Source: Cupriavidus sp. (GTDB taxonomy: Bacteria; Pseudomonadota; Gammaproteobacteria; Burkholderiales; Burkholderiaceae). Taken from it: a stretch of DNA of 64,000 nucleotides. A program made the position numbers and the translations under genes. Below the pieces are notes generated by a model, which searched no databases, was not told where the DNA came from, and saw nothing but the letters and a program-made list of their open reading frames with translations. Below, piece by piece: positions 53,471 through 63,480 of the stretch (position 1 is its first letter; every line of letters starts with the position of its first letter). Location: the NCBI GenBank assembly GCA_031181345.1, contig JAPSLC010000003.1, positions 62,001-126,000 on the forward strand, read 5' to 3'.

Positions 53471-54565
53471 TCAAAACCAGACACGCACGCCGGCGACGAA
53501 ACGCGTCTCGCCGCTGCGGCCCCCCGAGGCGCGCACCATGTCGGCCGTATTGCCGAACGTCTGGTAGCGCTCGACGCCGATGTATGGCGCGAACTGGCGG
53601 CTGAACTCGTAGCGTAGCCGCACGCCGACCGCACCGTTGGACAGGCCGCTGCCGACGCCGACCTCGCGGTCGTTCTTGCCGTAGAAATTGGCCTCGACGC
53701 GCGGCTGCAGGATCAGGCGCTGCGTGATCAGCAACTCGTACTCCGCGGACAGCCGCAGCGCCGTGCGCCCTTCGGTGCCGAGGTAGCCTGTCGCGTCCAG
53801 CTCGAACCAGTAGGGTGCCAGACCTTGCACGCCGAACGCGAGCCAGTTGCGCGCGGGGCGGCCGTGGCCGGCGTCGTTGCGGATACCGAGCTGGGTGTCC
53901 CAATAGCTGGCGATGGCGTGGCCCCACAGCAGCTCGGTGCGGGCCTCGTGGACCTTGCCGCGTTCGACCTCGCCCTCGGCCTTGATCACCAGCCGGTCGT
54001 AGGTCCCGCCGAACCACGCCTGGGCCTCGTACGCGGCAGCGTTCGTTTCGCTGCCGCGCGCCCACTCGAGGCGGTCCACCAGCACCGAGCCGAACAGATG
54101 CTCGTCGGCCATATGCAGTTGTCGATGTGGACCGAGCGCGTACTGGCCGACGCCGAGGCGATGGCCGCCGGAATACGCGTGCGGATCGCGCGCATCGGGC
54201 GGAGCGCTGCCGCCCTGCATCTTCATGTCGCCGTGGTCCATCGTCGGCGGCGGGGCGCTGCCGTGTGGTGTGCCTTGCCCGGTGCCGTGGTCCATCGGCT
54301 GTGCCGTGCCATGGTCCATGCCGTGGTCGGCGCCGTGCGTGTCGGCGGGCTTGGCAGCAGGTTCGGCGGTCTGGCCGGCCGCGGGTTTTGCGGGGGCCGG
54401 TTGGTGATGGTGTTCGTGGTGCTGATGCTGCCGGTGCTGCTGGTGCTGATGATGCTGACGATGCTGATGATGGTCACCGTGATCGTGCTGGTGCGGCTGC
54501 TGTCCCCACGCGGCGCTGGTGCCAGCGGACGCCAGCAGGAAGGCAAGAAGTGTTTTCGATGGCAT
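53471..54565 (-). CDS. copB: Copper resistance outer-membrane protein CopB, 364 aa
   Basis: The signal peptide ends near SAAWG. Residues 24-120 form a metal-binding extension very rich in His, Met, Asp and Gln (QHDHGDHHQHRQHHQHQQH, then repeated MDHG units). The rest is an outer-membrane barrel domain ending VAGVRVWF, with GVERYQTFGNTADMVRASG typical of CopB/PcoB. It probably binds or exports copper at the outer membrane. The N-terminal His tract is longer than in many relatives. It lies 47 bp behind copA. Confidence 0.92.
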   Translation of the reverse strand: MPSKTLLAFLLASAGTSAAWGQQPHQHDHGDHHQHRQHHQHQQHRQHQHHEHHHQPAPAKPAAGQTAEPAAKPADTHGADHGMDHGTAQPMDHGTGQGTPHGSAPPPTMDHGDMKMQGGSAPPDARDPHAYSGGHRLGVGQYALGPHRQLHMADEHLFGSVLVDRLEWARGSETNAAAYEAQAWFGGTYDRLVIKAEGEVERGKVHEARTELLWGHAIASYWDTQLGIRNDAGHGRPARNWLAFGVQGLAPYWFELDATGYLGTEGRTALRLSAEYELLITQRLILQPRVEANFYGKNDREVGVGSGLSNGAVGVRLRYEFSRQFAPYIGVERYQTFGNTADMVRASGGRSGETRFVAGVRVWF

Positions 54566-54612
54566 GGCTCGGGCCCCGTGCGTCTTGGAATTAGGATGGA
54601 AGCTCGGGCCCG

Positions 54613-56478
54613 TCAGGCCACCAGCACTTCGCGGAACATGCCTGCGTCCATATGCATCATCAGATGGCAATGCCAGGCCCACCGTCCGAGCGCATCGGCC
54701 GTGACGAGGAAGCTGATGCGCTGCGCCGGCTGCACCGGAATCGTGTGGCGGCGCGCCTGGAAGGAACCGTCCGGCGCCTCCAGCTCGCTCCACATGCCGT
54801 GCAGGTGCATCGGGTGGGTCATCATCGTGTCGTTGTGCAGGATCACGCGAAGCCGCTCGCCGTGGCGGAAATACACCGGGGTCGACTTGCCGAACTCCAG
54901 GCCGTCGAAGGACCAGGTGTAGCGCTCCATATTGCCGGTCAGGTGCAGCTCGACCTCGCGGCCCGGTCCGCGCTCGTCCATCGGCCCGCCGACCGTGCGC
55001 ATGTCGGCCAGCGTCAGCACGCGGCGTCCGTTGTCGCGCAGGCCGATGCCGGGATCGTCCAGATTGGTGCGCGCCATATCGACCCGCATATCGGTGCTCG
55101 GGCCGTATTCCGTGCGCGCATGGCGGGCGGTCCGGCTGGGGACCTTGAGCGAGCTGTCGGCCGGCATCGCGGGCTTGGCGTGCTGGCTGTGGTCCATCGC
55201 CATGCCGCCGTGCTGCATGTTGTGCATGCCATGCATGCCGTGCGTGCCGTGCATGGCGTGCATGGCGCCGTGGTCGTGAGCGCCGCCATGGCCCATGCTT
55301 CCCATCGCTCCCATGTCGCCCATCATGTCGGTCATGGTCAGCCATTGGGCCTTGTCGAGCGGGGGCACGGCCGCCTGCAGCCCCGCGCGCGTCGCCAGCG
55401 TGCCGCGCGCATAGCCGGTGCGGTCCATCGACTGCGAGAAGATCGTGTAGGCCTCGTCGCGCGGCTCCACCAGGACATCGCAGGTCTCGCCGGGGCCGAA
55501 GCGGAATTCGTCGACCGTCACCGGCTCGATGTTCTGGCCGTCGACCTGCACGACCTTGAGCTTCAGCCCGGGAATGCGCACGTCATAGAAGGTATTGCCG
55601 CTGCCGTTGATGAAGCGCAGCCGGACCTTGTCGCCCGGCTTGAACAGGCCAGTCCAGTTGCCGGCCGGCGTCACGCCATTGGTCAGGTAGGTCAGCGTAT
55701 GCGAGGACAGATCGGCCAGATCGGTCGGGCTCATCCGCATCTGGTTCCACATGCGGCGCTTGTCGACGGCGGCCTTGACGCCGTCGTTGGCGACATCGCG
55801 GAAGAAGTCGACGACGGTGGGCTGGTTGTAGTTGTAGTAGTCGCTCTGGGTCTTGAGCTTGGACAGCGCGCGCATGCCGTCCTCGTCGGTCCAGTCGGAC
55901 AGCAGCACGGTATGGTCGCGATCCGCCCGGATGCGGTCATCGTCGCCGTCGATGATCAGGCCGCCGTAGACGCCGGTCATCTCCTGGAAGCCGGAATGCG
56001 AGTGGTACCAGTAGCTGCCGCTTTGCACGACCTTGAAGCGGTAGGTGAAGGTCTCGCCCGGCGCGATGCCCGGGAAGCTGATGCCCGGCACGCCGTCCAT
56101 CTCGAACGGCAGGATGATGCCGTGCCAGTGGATCGAGGTCGGCTCGCGCAGGCGGTTGGTGACGCGGATGGTCACGGTATCGCCCTTGCGCCAGCGCAGC
56201 GTCGGCCCCGGCAGCATGCCGTTGATCGTGTGGGCGATGGCCGGCTTGCCGGTGAAGTTGACCGCCGCCTCCTCGATGAACAGGTCGAACTCGGTGCCGG
56301 TCAGCACCGGCGCGCTGCCGCTGCCTGCCCGCTGCGGACGGTCCGCATTCTGCGCCCATGCGGCGCCCGGCACGCCGGACAGCGCACCGAGCACGCCGCC
56401 CGCGACCAGCCCTTGCACGAAGCGCCGGCGGGACAGATGGGGCGGCAGGGCCAGGGTGGTGGGGGCAATGCGGGGCAT
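54613..56478 (-). CDS. copA: Multicopper oxidase CopA, 621 aa
   Basis: A periplasmic Cu(I) oxidase exported by the Tat system: SRRRFVQGLVAGGVLG is the twin-arginine signal. Copper-cluster motifs are all present in order: SIHWHG, YWYHSHSG, HPMHLHG and AWHCHLMMHMDAGM. A Met/His-rich insert (about residues 430-480, with MHAMHGTHGMHGMHNMQHGG) is typical of CopA/PcoA and binds extra copper. AAAGGACTGCCTCC precedes the ATG at 56478. It is the first gene of copABCD and divergent from copRS. Confidence 0.95.
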   Translation of the reverse strand: MPRIAPTTLALPPHLSRRRFVQGLVAGGVLGALSGVPGAAWAQNADRPQRAGSGSAPVLTGTEFDLFIEEAAVNFTGKPAIAHTINGMLPGPTLRWRKGDTVTIRVTNRLREPTSIHWHGIILPFEMDGVPGISFPGIAPGETFTYRFKVVQSGSYWYHSHSGFQEMTGVYGGLIIDGDDDRIRADRDHTVLLSDWTDEDGMRALSKLKTQSDYYNYNQPTVVDFFRDVANDGVKAAVDKRRMWNQMRMSPTDLADLSSHTLTYLTNGVTPAGNWTGLFKPGDKVRLRFINGSGNTFYDVRIPGLKLKVVQVDGQNIEPVTVDEFRFGPGETCDVLVEPRDEAYTIFSQSMDRTGYARGTLATRAGLQAAVPPLDKAQWLTMTDMMGDMGAMGSMGHGGAHDHGAMHAMHGTHGMHGMHNMQHGGMAMDHSQHAKPAMPADSSLKVPSRTARHARTEYGPSTDMRVDMARTNLDDPGIGLRDNGRRVLTLADMRTVGGPMDERGPGREVELHLTGNMERYTWSFDGLEFGKSTPVYFRHGERLRVILHNDTMMTHPMHLHGMWSELEAPDGSFQARRHTIPVQPAQRISFLVTADALGRWAWHCHLMMHMDAGMFREVLVA

Positions 56479-56507
56479 GGAGGCAGTCCTTTGTGGTCTG
56501 AGGTCTG

Positions 56508-56535
56508 TCGTGGATCGTGGATCGTGGATCGTGGA
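56508..56535. repeat. Four perfect tandem copies of a 7-mer in the copA leader
   Basis: TCGTGGA is repeated four times without interruption, followed by degenerate TGGATCG/TCGATGG. It lies 30-57 bp upstream of the copA start, between the coding region and the cop box. Confidence 0.85.
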
Positions 56536-56593
56536 TGGATCGTCGATGGCCTCGGCAGGATAAGGACCGTGCAGTAACCGCCCAATTACCCCG

Positions 56594-56613
56594 ACATTAC
56601 ATTCCGGTAATGT
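56594..56613. promoter_or_regulatory. Cop-box-like palindrome between copA and copR
   Basis: ACATTAC-ATTCCG-GTAATGT has perfect 7-bp arms with a 6-bp centre and resembles the sites bound by CopR/CusR-type regulators. It lies in the divergent gap, 116 bp from copA and 143 bp from copR, and can serve both promoters. Confidence 0.7.
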
Positions 56614-56756
56614 TGGCGTCATGTAGGGCCGCCGCGCCCTACACTATCGCGACGGTTGCGCCTGGTGCCGATGGCGGGCGGGGCGCGAAGCGCAGAGCCA
56701 AAGCGGGACGCGGAAACTGGGAAGCGGAAGCAGAACGTAGCAAGCGGGAAGCGCGG

Positions 56757-57443
56757 ATGAAATTGCTGGTAGTCGAAGACGAGACCAAGACCGGGGAATA
56801 CCTGCGGCAGGGCCTGACCGAGGCGGGGTTCGTGGTGGACCTGGCCGCCAACGGCCTGGACGGCCAGCATCTGGCCATGACCGAGCCGTACGACCTGATC
56901 GTGCTCGATGTGATGCTGCCGGACGTGGACGGCTGGCGCATCGTGCAGACGCTGCGTGCCGCCGACAACCGGGTCCCGGTGCTGTTCCTGACGGCTCGCG
57001 ACAGTGTGGCCGATCGCGTCAAGGGCCTGGAGCTCGGCGCCGACGACTATCTGGTCAAACCCTTTGCCTTTGCCGAGCTGCTGGCCCGCGTGCGCACGCT
57101 GCTGCGCCGCGGCGCCACCCAGGTCGCACTGGACCGCATCCAGATCGCCGATCTCGTGCTCGACCTGGCCCGTCGCCGCGCCACCCGGGCCGGCCGCCGC
57201 ATCGTGCTGACCAACAAGGAGTTCTCGCTGCTGGAACTGCTGGCGCGCCGGCGCGGCGAGGTGCTACCGCGCTCGCTGATCGCCTCGCAGGTCTGGGACA
57301 TGAACTTCGACAGCGACAGCAATGTGATCGACGTCGCCATCCGCCGCCTGCGCGCCAAGATCGACGACGACTTCGACATCAAGCTGATCCAGACGGTGCG
57401 CGGCATGGGCTATGTGCTCGAGAATCCGGAGGACGGCGATTGA
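56757..57443 (+). CDS. copR: Heavy-metal response regulator CopR/CusR, 228 aa
   Basis: An OmpR-family regulator. The receiver domain has the phosphoacceptor Asp in [15 protein letters not shown], the conserved Thr/Lys in FLTARDS and [10 protein letters not shown], and a C-terminal winged helix ([34 protein letters not shown]). This matches CopR/CusR/CzcR-type heavy-metal regulators. With the kinase encoded next it should sense periplasmic copper and drive copABCD through the palindrome upstream. The start at 56757 follows GCGGGAAGCGCGG; the longer frame reads through the promoter region. Confidence 0.94.
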   Translation: MKLLVVEDETKTGEYLRQGLTEAGFVVDLAANGLDGQHLAMTEPYDLIVLDVMLPDVDGWRIVQTLRAADNRVPVLFLTARDSVADRVKGLELGADDYLVKPFAFAELLARVRTLLRRGATQVALDRIQIADLVLDLARRRATRAGRRIVLTNKEFSLLELLARRRGEVLPRSLIASQVWDMNFDSDSNVIDVAIRRLRAKIDDDFDIKLIQTVRGMGYVLENPEDGD

Positions 57444-58828
57444 TGCCGCGCCTCTCTCTGACGGCGCGGCTGACCGCGCTGTTTTCCTTGAGCTCCGCCT
57501 GCGTGCTGCTCGGCCTGGGGTGGCTGATCTTCTCGGCGATGGACCGCCACTTTGCCGATCAGGATTACGCGCTGCTTGGCGACAATCTGCGGATGGTCGA
57601 ACGGATCGTGACGGCGGGCCCGTCCGATGGCATCGCCGCACGACTGGCCGATGCGCAGAAGCACCACGGCGGCCTGCTCATCCACATTCAGGGCGGGACA
57701 GTCGAGCCGCTGTTTGCGAGCCCCGGCGTCGATTTCGGCGCGGCGCTCGCAGCGGCGACGCGGCCCCTTGCGGACGGCATGGACGACGATGCGCTCGAAT
57801 GGCGGCAGAACGCACAGCTGTATCGCGGCATGCTAGGTACGGTGCGCGCCCCCGGCACAGGCGAGCCATTGCGCATCCTGGTCGGCATGGACACCGAGAT
57901 CCACGACCACTTCATTCATGCGTTCCGCCAGTCGCTGGTGTCCTATATCGCGCTCGCCGCGCTGGCCAGCGGCGTGCTCGGCTGGTGGGCGGCGCGCCGT
58001 GGACTGTCGCCGTTGCGCACCATGGCCTCGCGTGCGCAGACCGTGACGGGCAGCAAGCTGTCCGAACGGATGCCCGTCGAAGCGGTACCGGTCGAAATGG
58101 CCGATCTGGCGGCGAACCTGAATGCGATGCTGGCCCGGCTGCAGGACGATTTCCGCCGGCTGTCCGAGTTTTCCTCGGACCTGGCGCACGAGCTGCGCAC
58201 GCCGATCACCAATCTGATGACGCAGACCCAGGTCGCCCTGTCGCAGCCCCGCGAGGCCGGCAACTACCGCGACATCCTCGCCTCGAACGCCGAGGAACTG
58301 CAGCGACTCGCGCGGATGGTGTCCGACATGCTCTATCTGGCCAAGATGGAACACGGGCTCGACCTGCCGAACACCGAGGCGATCCGCATCGCCGACGAGG
58401 TGCGCGCGCTGTTCGACTTCTACGAGGCGCTGGCCGAGGACAAGGCGGTACGGTTGGAACTGCAGGGAGACGGCCGCATCCAGGGCGACCGGCTGATGCT
58501 GCGGCGCGCGCTGAGCAATCTGATTTCGAACGCGCTGCGGTATACGCCGCCGGGCGGCAGCATCGTCGTCGACGTGACCGACGCCGGCGAACACGTCGAG
58601 GTCGCGGTGGAGAACGATGGCGCCGAGATCGACCCGGCCTTGCTGCCTTCGATCTTCGACCGCTTCTCGCGGGGGGATAAGTCGCGGACGCGGCCGGAAT
58701 CGGACAGCGTCGGCCTGGGGCTGTCGATTACCAAGGCCATCATGCTGGCGCATGGTGGGGATATTGCGGTGCGCTCTGAGCAGGGGAAAACGCGCTTCAG
58801 CCTGAGGTTTCCGAAACGGATGGACTGA
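57443..58828 (+). CDS. copS: Heavy-metal sensor histidine kinase CopS/CusS, 461 aa
   Basis: An inner-membrane kinase with two transmembrane helices (about residues 10-32 and 160-182) around a periplasmic sensor. It then has HAMP (RGLSPLRTMASRAQTVTGSKL), the H-box FSSDLAHELRTPITNL, the N-box SNLISNALRYTPPGGS and a G-box SVGLGLSITKAIMLAHGG. This is the CusS/CopS heavy-metal kinase family. The ATG shares its A with the copR stop (TGATG at 57441-57445), so the pair is coupled. Confidence 0.94.
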   Translation: MPRLSLTARLTALFSLSSACVLLGLGWLIFSAMDRHFADQDYALLGDNLRMVERIVTAGPSDGIAARLADAQKHHGGLLIHIQGGTVEPLFASPGVDFGAALAAATRPLADGMDDDALEWRQNAQLYRGMLGTVRAPGTGEPLRILVGMDTEIHDHFIHAFRQSLVSYIALAALASGVLGWWAARRGLSPLRTMASRAQTVTGSKLSERMPVEAVPVEMADLAANLNAMLARLQDDFRRLSEFSSDLAHELRTPITNLMTQTQVALSQPREAGNYRDILASNAEELQRLARMVSDMLYLAKMEHGLDLPNTEAIRIADEVRALFDFYEALAEDKAVRLELQGDGRIQGDRLMLRRALSNLISNALRYTPPGGSIVVDVTDAGEHVEVAVENDGAEIDPALLPSIFDRFSRGDKSRTRPESDSVGLGLSITKAIMLAHGGDIAVRSEQGKTRFSLRFPKRMD

Positions 58829-58838
58829 AGGGCTGATG

Positions 58839-58877
58839 AAAAAAAAAAGCGCTGCGGCCAGTACCTCGCCGCAGCGC
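58839..58877 (-). terminator. Strong intrinsic terminator of glmS
   Basis: On the minus strand GCGCTGCGGC (58877-58868) pairs perfectly with GCCGCAGCGC (58858-58849) around a 9-base loop and is followed by ten T residues. It lies 35 bp after the glmS stop and 10 bp after the convergent copS stop. In the plus direction only the stem, without a T tract, is available. Confidence 0.95.
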
Positions 58878-58912
58878 CCTTTCAGGGAAGCGATCCCCTT
58901 GTCGATTCGACC

Positions 58913-60751
58913 TTATTCCACCGTCACCGACTTCGCCAGATTGCGCGGCTTGTCGACGTCGGTACCGCGCGCGCAGGCGGTGTGGTACGCCAGCAATTGC
59001 AGCGGCACCACATGCAGGATCGGCGACAGGTCGCCGTAGTGCTCGGGCAGGCGGATCACCTGGATGCCGTCCGTCGAGGTGATGTGGGTGTCCGCGTCGG
59101 CGAACACATAGAGCCGGCCGCCGCGGGCGCGCACTTCCTGGATGTTCGACTTGAGCTTCTCCAGCAGTGCATCGTTCGGCGCCACCGTGACGACTGGCAT
59201 CGCCTCGGTGACCAGCGCGAGCGGGCCGTGCTTGAGCTCGCCGGCCGGATAGGCCTCGGCGTGGATGTACGAGATTTCCTTCAGCTTCAGCGCGCCTTCC
59301 AGCGCGATCGGGTAGTGCAGGCCGCGGCCGAGGAACAGCGCGTTCTCGCGGCGGGCGAAGTCCTCCGACCAGGCGATGATCTGCGGCTCGAGCGCCAGCA
59401 CGCCGTGCAGCGCGGCGGGCAGGTGGCGCAGGTTGGCCAGCGCCTTGGTCTGGCTTTCCTCCGACAGCGTGTCGCGCAGCTTGGCCAGCGCCAGCGTCAG
59501 CATGTACAGCGCGGCCAACTGCGTGGTGAAGGCCTTGGTCGAGGCGACGCCGATCTCGGTGCCGGCGCGCGTGATGAAGCGCAGCTCGGTTTCGCGGACC
59601 ATCGCGCTGCTGGCGACGTTGCAGATGCACAGCGTGTGCTCGTGGCCCAGGCCCTTGGCATGGCGCAGCGCGGCCAGCGTGTCGGCGGTCTCGCCCGATT
59701 GCGAGATCACGACCACCAGTTGGCGCGGATTGGGCACCGTCACGCGGTAGCGGTATTCGCTGGCGACCTCGACCTGCGTAGGGATGCGGGCGATCGCCTC
59801 GAGCCAGTACTTGGCGGTGCAGCCCGAGTAGTAGCTGGTGCCGCAGGCCAGGATCAGCACGCTGTCGATATTGGAGAACACCGCGGCGGCGCGTTCGCCG
59901 AACTGGCTCGGCTCGATGCTTTCGATGCCCTCGAGCGTGTCGGCCAGCGCGCGCGGCTGCTCGAAGATTTCCTTCTGCATGAAATGCCGGTACGGGCCGA
60001 GATCGACGGCCGCCGCATGGGCTTCGACCACGCGCACTTCGCGCTCGACCGGCTCGTCGTTGAGGTCGTGGATCGTGATCGCGTCGCGCCGCACCTCGAC
60101 CACGTCGCCCTCTTCCAGGTAGATCACGCGGTTGGCGGTCCCGGCGACGGCCAGCGCGTCCGAGGCGAGGAAGGCCTCGCCCTCGCCCAGCGCCGCGACC
60201 AGCGGCGAGCCGGCGCGCGCGCCAACCACGCAATCGGGCTGGTCCTTGGCCACCACGGCAATCGCATAGGCGCCGTGCAGGCGCTTGGTGATCGCACGCA
60301 CCGAGGCAAACAGGTTGCCGCGCGTGGCGCTGCTCGGATAGGTGTAGGCCTGGTGCACCAGATGGGCGACCACTTCGGTGTCGGTCTGCGAATCGAAGCC
60401 GTAGCCGGCCGCACGCAGTTCGTCGCGCAGCGGCTCGTAGTTCTCGATGATGCCGTTGTGCACCAGCGCGATGGTCTCGCCGGAGAAGTGCGGGTGCGCG
60501 TTGATGGTGTCGGGCTTGCCGTGCGTCGCCCAGCGCGTGTGGGCCACGCCGATCATGCCGGACAGGCCGGAGCCGCGCGTCTGCTCGTCCAGGTCCGCCA
60601 CGCGCGACACGGTGCGGGCGCGCTCGAGCGTGTCCTCGCGGACCACCGCCACACCGCACGAGTCATAGCCGCGGTATTCCAGGCGGCGCAGGCCTTCGAT
60701 CAGAACCGGAACGATATTGCGCGTCGAAACCGCGCCGACGATGCCACACAT
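58913..60751 (-). CDS. glmS: Glutamine-fructose-6-phosphate aminotransferase, 612 aa
   Basis: This enzyme makes glucosamine-6-phosphate, the first step towards UDP-GlcNAc for peptidoglycan and LPS. The class II glutaminase domain begins with the catalytic Cys2 (MCGIVGAVS) and holds the conserved RWATHG loop. Two SIS domains follow ([37 protein letters not shown]), and the C-terminus is the conserved [22 protein letters not shown] precedes the ATG. It is separate from glmU by 126 bp on the same strand. Confidence 0.97.
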   Translation of the reverse strand: MCGIVGAVSTRNIVPVLIEGLRRLEYRGYDSCGVAVVREDTLERARTVSRVADLDEQTRGSGLSGMIGVAHTRWATHGKPDTINAHPHFSGETIALVHNGIIENYEPLRDELRAAGYGFDSQTDTEVVAHLVHQAYTYPSSATRGNLFASVRAITKRLHGAYAIAVVAKDQPDCVVGARAGSPLVAALGEGEAFLASDALAVAGTANRVIYLEEGDVVEVRRDAITIHDLNDEPVEREVRVVEAHAAAVDLGPYRHFMQKEIFEQPRALADTLEGIESIEPSQFGERAAAVFSNIDSVLILACGTSYYSGCTAKYWLEAIARIPTQVEVASEYRYRVTVPNPRQLVVVISQSGETADTLAALRHAKGLGHEHTLCICNVASSAMVRETELRFITRAGTEIGVASTKAFTTQLAALYMLTLALAKLRDTLSEESQTKALANLRHLPAALHGVLALEPQIIAWSEDFARRENALFLGRGLHYPIALEGALKLKEISYIHAEAYPAGELKHGPLALVTEAMPVVTVAPNDALLEKLKSNIQEVRARGGRLYVFADADTHITSTDGIQVIRLPEHYGDLSPILHVVPLQLLAYHTACARGTDVDKPRNLAKSVTVE

Positions 60752-60877
60752 GTTGCTCTCCCTGGGTGCCGCGGCTCGTGACCGCCTGCGTTGATGCTTT
60801 GTTCGATGTCCTGGATGGCTGGGCGCTTATGCCGCCCGCCCCGGGCCTTGCGCGCCGGCCAGCGCGGTGCGCCTATC

Positions 60878-62251
60878 TTACTTCGTGCCCTGCTTGGGCT
60901 GCTTGAGCGGCCGCTGCCAGCCGGGGATGGTCATCTGCTTGGCGCGCGACAGCGTCAGCTGATCCGCCGGGGCTTCCTTGGTCAGCGTGGTGCCGGCGCC
61001 CAGCGTGGCGCCGCGCCGCACCGTGACCGGCGCGACCAGCTGCGAGTCCGAGCCGATGAACACGTCGTCCTCGATCACCGTGCGGTGCTTGTTGACGCCG
61101 TCGTAATTGCAGGTGATGGTGCCCGCGCCGATATTGACGCGCGAGCCCACCGTGGCATCGCCGACGTAGGCCAGATGATTCGCCTTGCTGTGCGCGGCGA
61201 TCTGACTGTTCTTGACCTCGACGAAGTTGCCGATATGGACGTCCTCGCCCAGCTCGGTGCCCGGACGCAGACGGGCATAGGGTCCGACCCGGCCGTCGGC
61301 GCCGACCTGGGCCTGCTCCAGATGGCAGAACGCCAGCACCCGTGCCCCGGAACCGATACGGCTGTCGCGGATCACACAGTGAGGACCGATCTGCACGCCG
61401 TCTTCCAGGTGAACCCGTCCTTCGAACACGCACCCCACGTCGATCGTGACGTCTCGGCCACATGTCAGTTCGCCCCGGATATCGATCCGGGCCGGGTCGA
61501 GCACGGTCACGCCGGCTTCCAGCAGGCGCATCGCCTGGTTGCGCTGGTGCAGGCGCTCGAGTTCGGCCAGTTGCACCTTGCTGTTGACGCCCAGCGTCTC
61601 CCACAGGGCGCCCGGCTGGGCGGACACCACCTCGACGCCATCGGCGACGGCGCGCTCGACGGTATCGGTGAGGTAGTACTCACCTTGCGCGTTATCGTTG
61701 CGCAGCGTGGACAGCCACTCGGTCAGCTTCGCGGTCGGGCAGACCACGATGCCGGTATTGATTTCGCGGATCGCGCGTTCGGCCTCGCTGGCGTCCTTCT
61801 GCTCGACGATGCGAGCGATGCTGCCGGCGGCGTCGCGCACGATGCGGCCGTAGCCGGTCGGATCGGCCATCTCGACGGTCAGGATGCCGAAGCGGTCCTG
61901 CCCGGCGGCTTCGACCAGCCGGGCCAGCGTGTCGGCCCGGGTCAGCGGCACGTCGCCGTACAGCACCAGCGTCGGTTGGGCCGGATCGAGCAGCGGCAGC
62001 GCCTGCATCACCGCGTGGCCGGTACCGAGCTGCTGCGCCTGCAGCGCGAAGGCGACATCGGGCGCGGCGACCGCGGCCTGCACCCGCTCGGCGCCATGGC
62101 CCACGACCACCACCAGCCGCGTCGGCGACAATGTACGCGCGGTATCGATCACATGAGCAAGCAGCGGCCGGCCGGCCAGCGGATGCAGCACCTTCGGCAA
62201 ATCGGAATGCATCCGTTTGCCCATGCCGGCGGCGAGAATGACGATGTTCAC
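60878..62251 (-). CDS. glmU: Bifunctional GlmU (GlcNAc-1-P uridyltransferase / GlcN-1-P acetyltransferase), 457 aa
   Basis: GlmU carries out the last two steps to UDP-GlcNAc. The N-terminal pyrophosphorylase domain has [20 protein letters not shown] and the metal-binding LYGDVPL. The C-terminal left-handed beta-helix has hexapeptide repeats and [12 protein letters not shown] with the acetyltransferase active site. The start is GTG at 62251, because TTAGGAACCTCCTC lies before it and the length then equals the family norm (456-457 aa); upstream codons encode no conserved sequence. It is upstream of glmS on the same strand. Confidence 0.96.
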   Translation of the reverse strand: MNIVILAAGMGKRMHSDLPKVLHPLAGRPLLAHVIDTARTLSPTRLVVVVGHGAERVQAAVAAPDVAFALQAQQLGTGHAVMQALPLLDPAQPTLVLYGDVPLTRADTLARLVEAAGQDRFGILTVEMADPTGYGRIVRDAAGSIARIVEQKDASEAERAIREINTGIVVCPTAKLTEWLSTLRNDNAQGEYYLTDTVERAVADGVEVVSAQPGALWETLGVNSKVQLAELERLHQRNQAMRLLEAGVTVLDPARIDIRGELTCGRDVTIDVGCVFEGRVHLEDGVQIGPHCVIRDSRIGSGARVLAFCHLEQAQVGADGRVGPYARLRPGTELGEDVHIGNFVEVKNSQIAAHSKANHLAYVGDATVGSRVNIGAGTITCNYDGVNKHRTVIEDDVFIGSDSQLVAPVTVRRGATLGAGTTLTKEAPADQLTLSRAKQMTIPGWQRPLKQPKQGTK

Positions 62252-62496
62252 GAGGAGGTTCCTAAGTGAGTGCGCCCGAATTGAGATCCGGATCGGAAAG
62301 ACGCGCGACCCGCCCCGACGTGACAGCCGGGCGTTGGCGCAACTGGCTCGCGATGGGCTGGAAATCGGCCTCACCCCGCCATGGACAGGCTCATGCGCAG
62401 GCCGTCGCCGGCACCCCGCCATCGTCCGCAAACCGTTGTCAGACCTTGCCTGGCGGGCGGCGGCCAGCGGCCGTCGACGCGTCCGGCGATTCTAGC

Positions 62497-63438
62497 ATGG
62501 GGGGTATCCGCCGCTTGACGGCTGTTGCGCAAATTCACAATGTGCGGTGGCGCGAACTGATGGCGGCGGGGATGCTGGTGTTGCTGACCGCCTGCAATGC
62601 GATGAAGCTCGGTTACCAGCAGGGCGACCACCTCGCCTACTGGTGGATCGACAACTATGTCGACGTTTCCGACGACCAGGAGCCGCAAACCCGGGACGCC
62701 ATCGCGCGTTTCTTTGCCTGGCATCGGCGCGAGCAGTTGCCCGAGATCGCGGCCTTGCTGCAACGCACCAAGAGCGAAGTCCAGGGGCCGGTCACCGAGG
62801 CGCAGCTCGAACGCGTACGCGACGACACGCAACGGATGGCCCGCGTCGCCTTCGACCATGCGATCCCGGATGTCGCCGATCTGCTGTTGACACTGACGCC
62901 GGAACAGCTCAAGCGGATGGAGCGCAAGTTCGCCGACGGCAACGCGAAGTACCGCAAGAAATTCCTGCGCGGCAGCCCCGAAGATCGGCTCGAGGCCCGC
63001 TACGACAAGGTGATGGAGTGGGCCACGCTGATCTACGGACGCTTCTCGCGCGAGCAGCAGGACGCGATCCGCGCCGCGCTCCGCCCGGTGGTCGACAACG
63101 CGGAAGCGCGCTTCGCCGAACGGATGAAACGTCAGCAGGCCTGGCTGGCGCTGGCCCGCCAGGTCCAGGCCGAACACCCGCCCAAGGCGCGTGTGATCAC
63201 GCTGCTGCAGCGCTTTGGCGACCAGTGGCAGGCGCCGCCGACCCGCGAGCGCCGCGTCAGCTACGAGGCCAATACCGAAGCGGGACTGACGGTGGCGGCG
63301 CAGATCGCCAACATGACCACGCCGGAGCAGAAGCGCCACGCGGTCGAGCGCTTCCAGAAGTGGATCGAGGATACGCAGTCGCTGATGCGCGAGGCGCCGC
63401 GGCAGCCGGCATTGGCGCCGTCGCGCGCGGCGAGCTGA
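62497..63438 (+). CDS. DUF6279-like lipoprotein, 313 aa
   Basis: The N-terminus has a hydrophobic segment with lipobox LLTAC (Cys at about residue 33), so it is probably an outer-membrane lipoprotein. The mature protein starts with NAMKLGYQQGDHLAYWWIDNYV, characteristic of the DUF6279 family, and is helical and charged throughout, with repeated Arg/Gln-rich helices. No function is established. ATG 62497 gives a long pre-lipobox segment; a GTG at 62542 or the ATG at 62560 could be the true start. It is divergent from glmU. Confidence 0.8.
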   Translation: MGGIRRLTAVAQIHNVRWRELMAAGMLVLLTACNAMKLGYQQGDHLAYWWIDNYVDVSDDQEPQTRDAIARFFAWHRREQLPEIAALLQRTKSEVQGPVTEAQLERVRDDTQRMARVAFDHAIPDVADLLLTLTPEQLKRMERKFADGNAKYRKKFLRGSPEDRLEARYDKVMEWATLIYGRFSREQQDAIRAALRPVVDNAEARFAERMKRQQAWLALARQVQAEHPPKARVITLLQRFGDQWQAPPTRERRVSYEANTEAGLTVAAQIANMTTPEQKRHAVERFQKWIEDTQSLMREAPRQPALAPSRAAS

Positions 63439-63480
63439 ATAGGGAAGCGGAAGGAAAGCGGGCGGGGAACGCCCGCTGCG

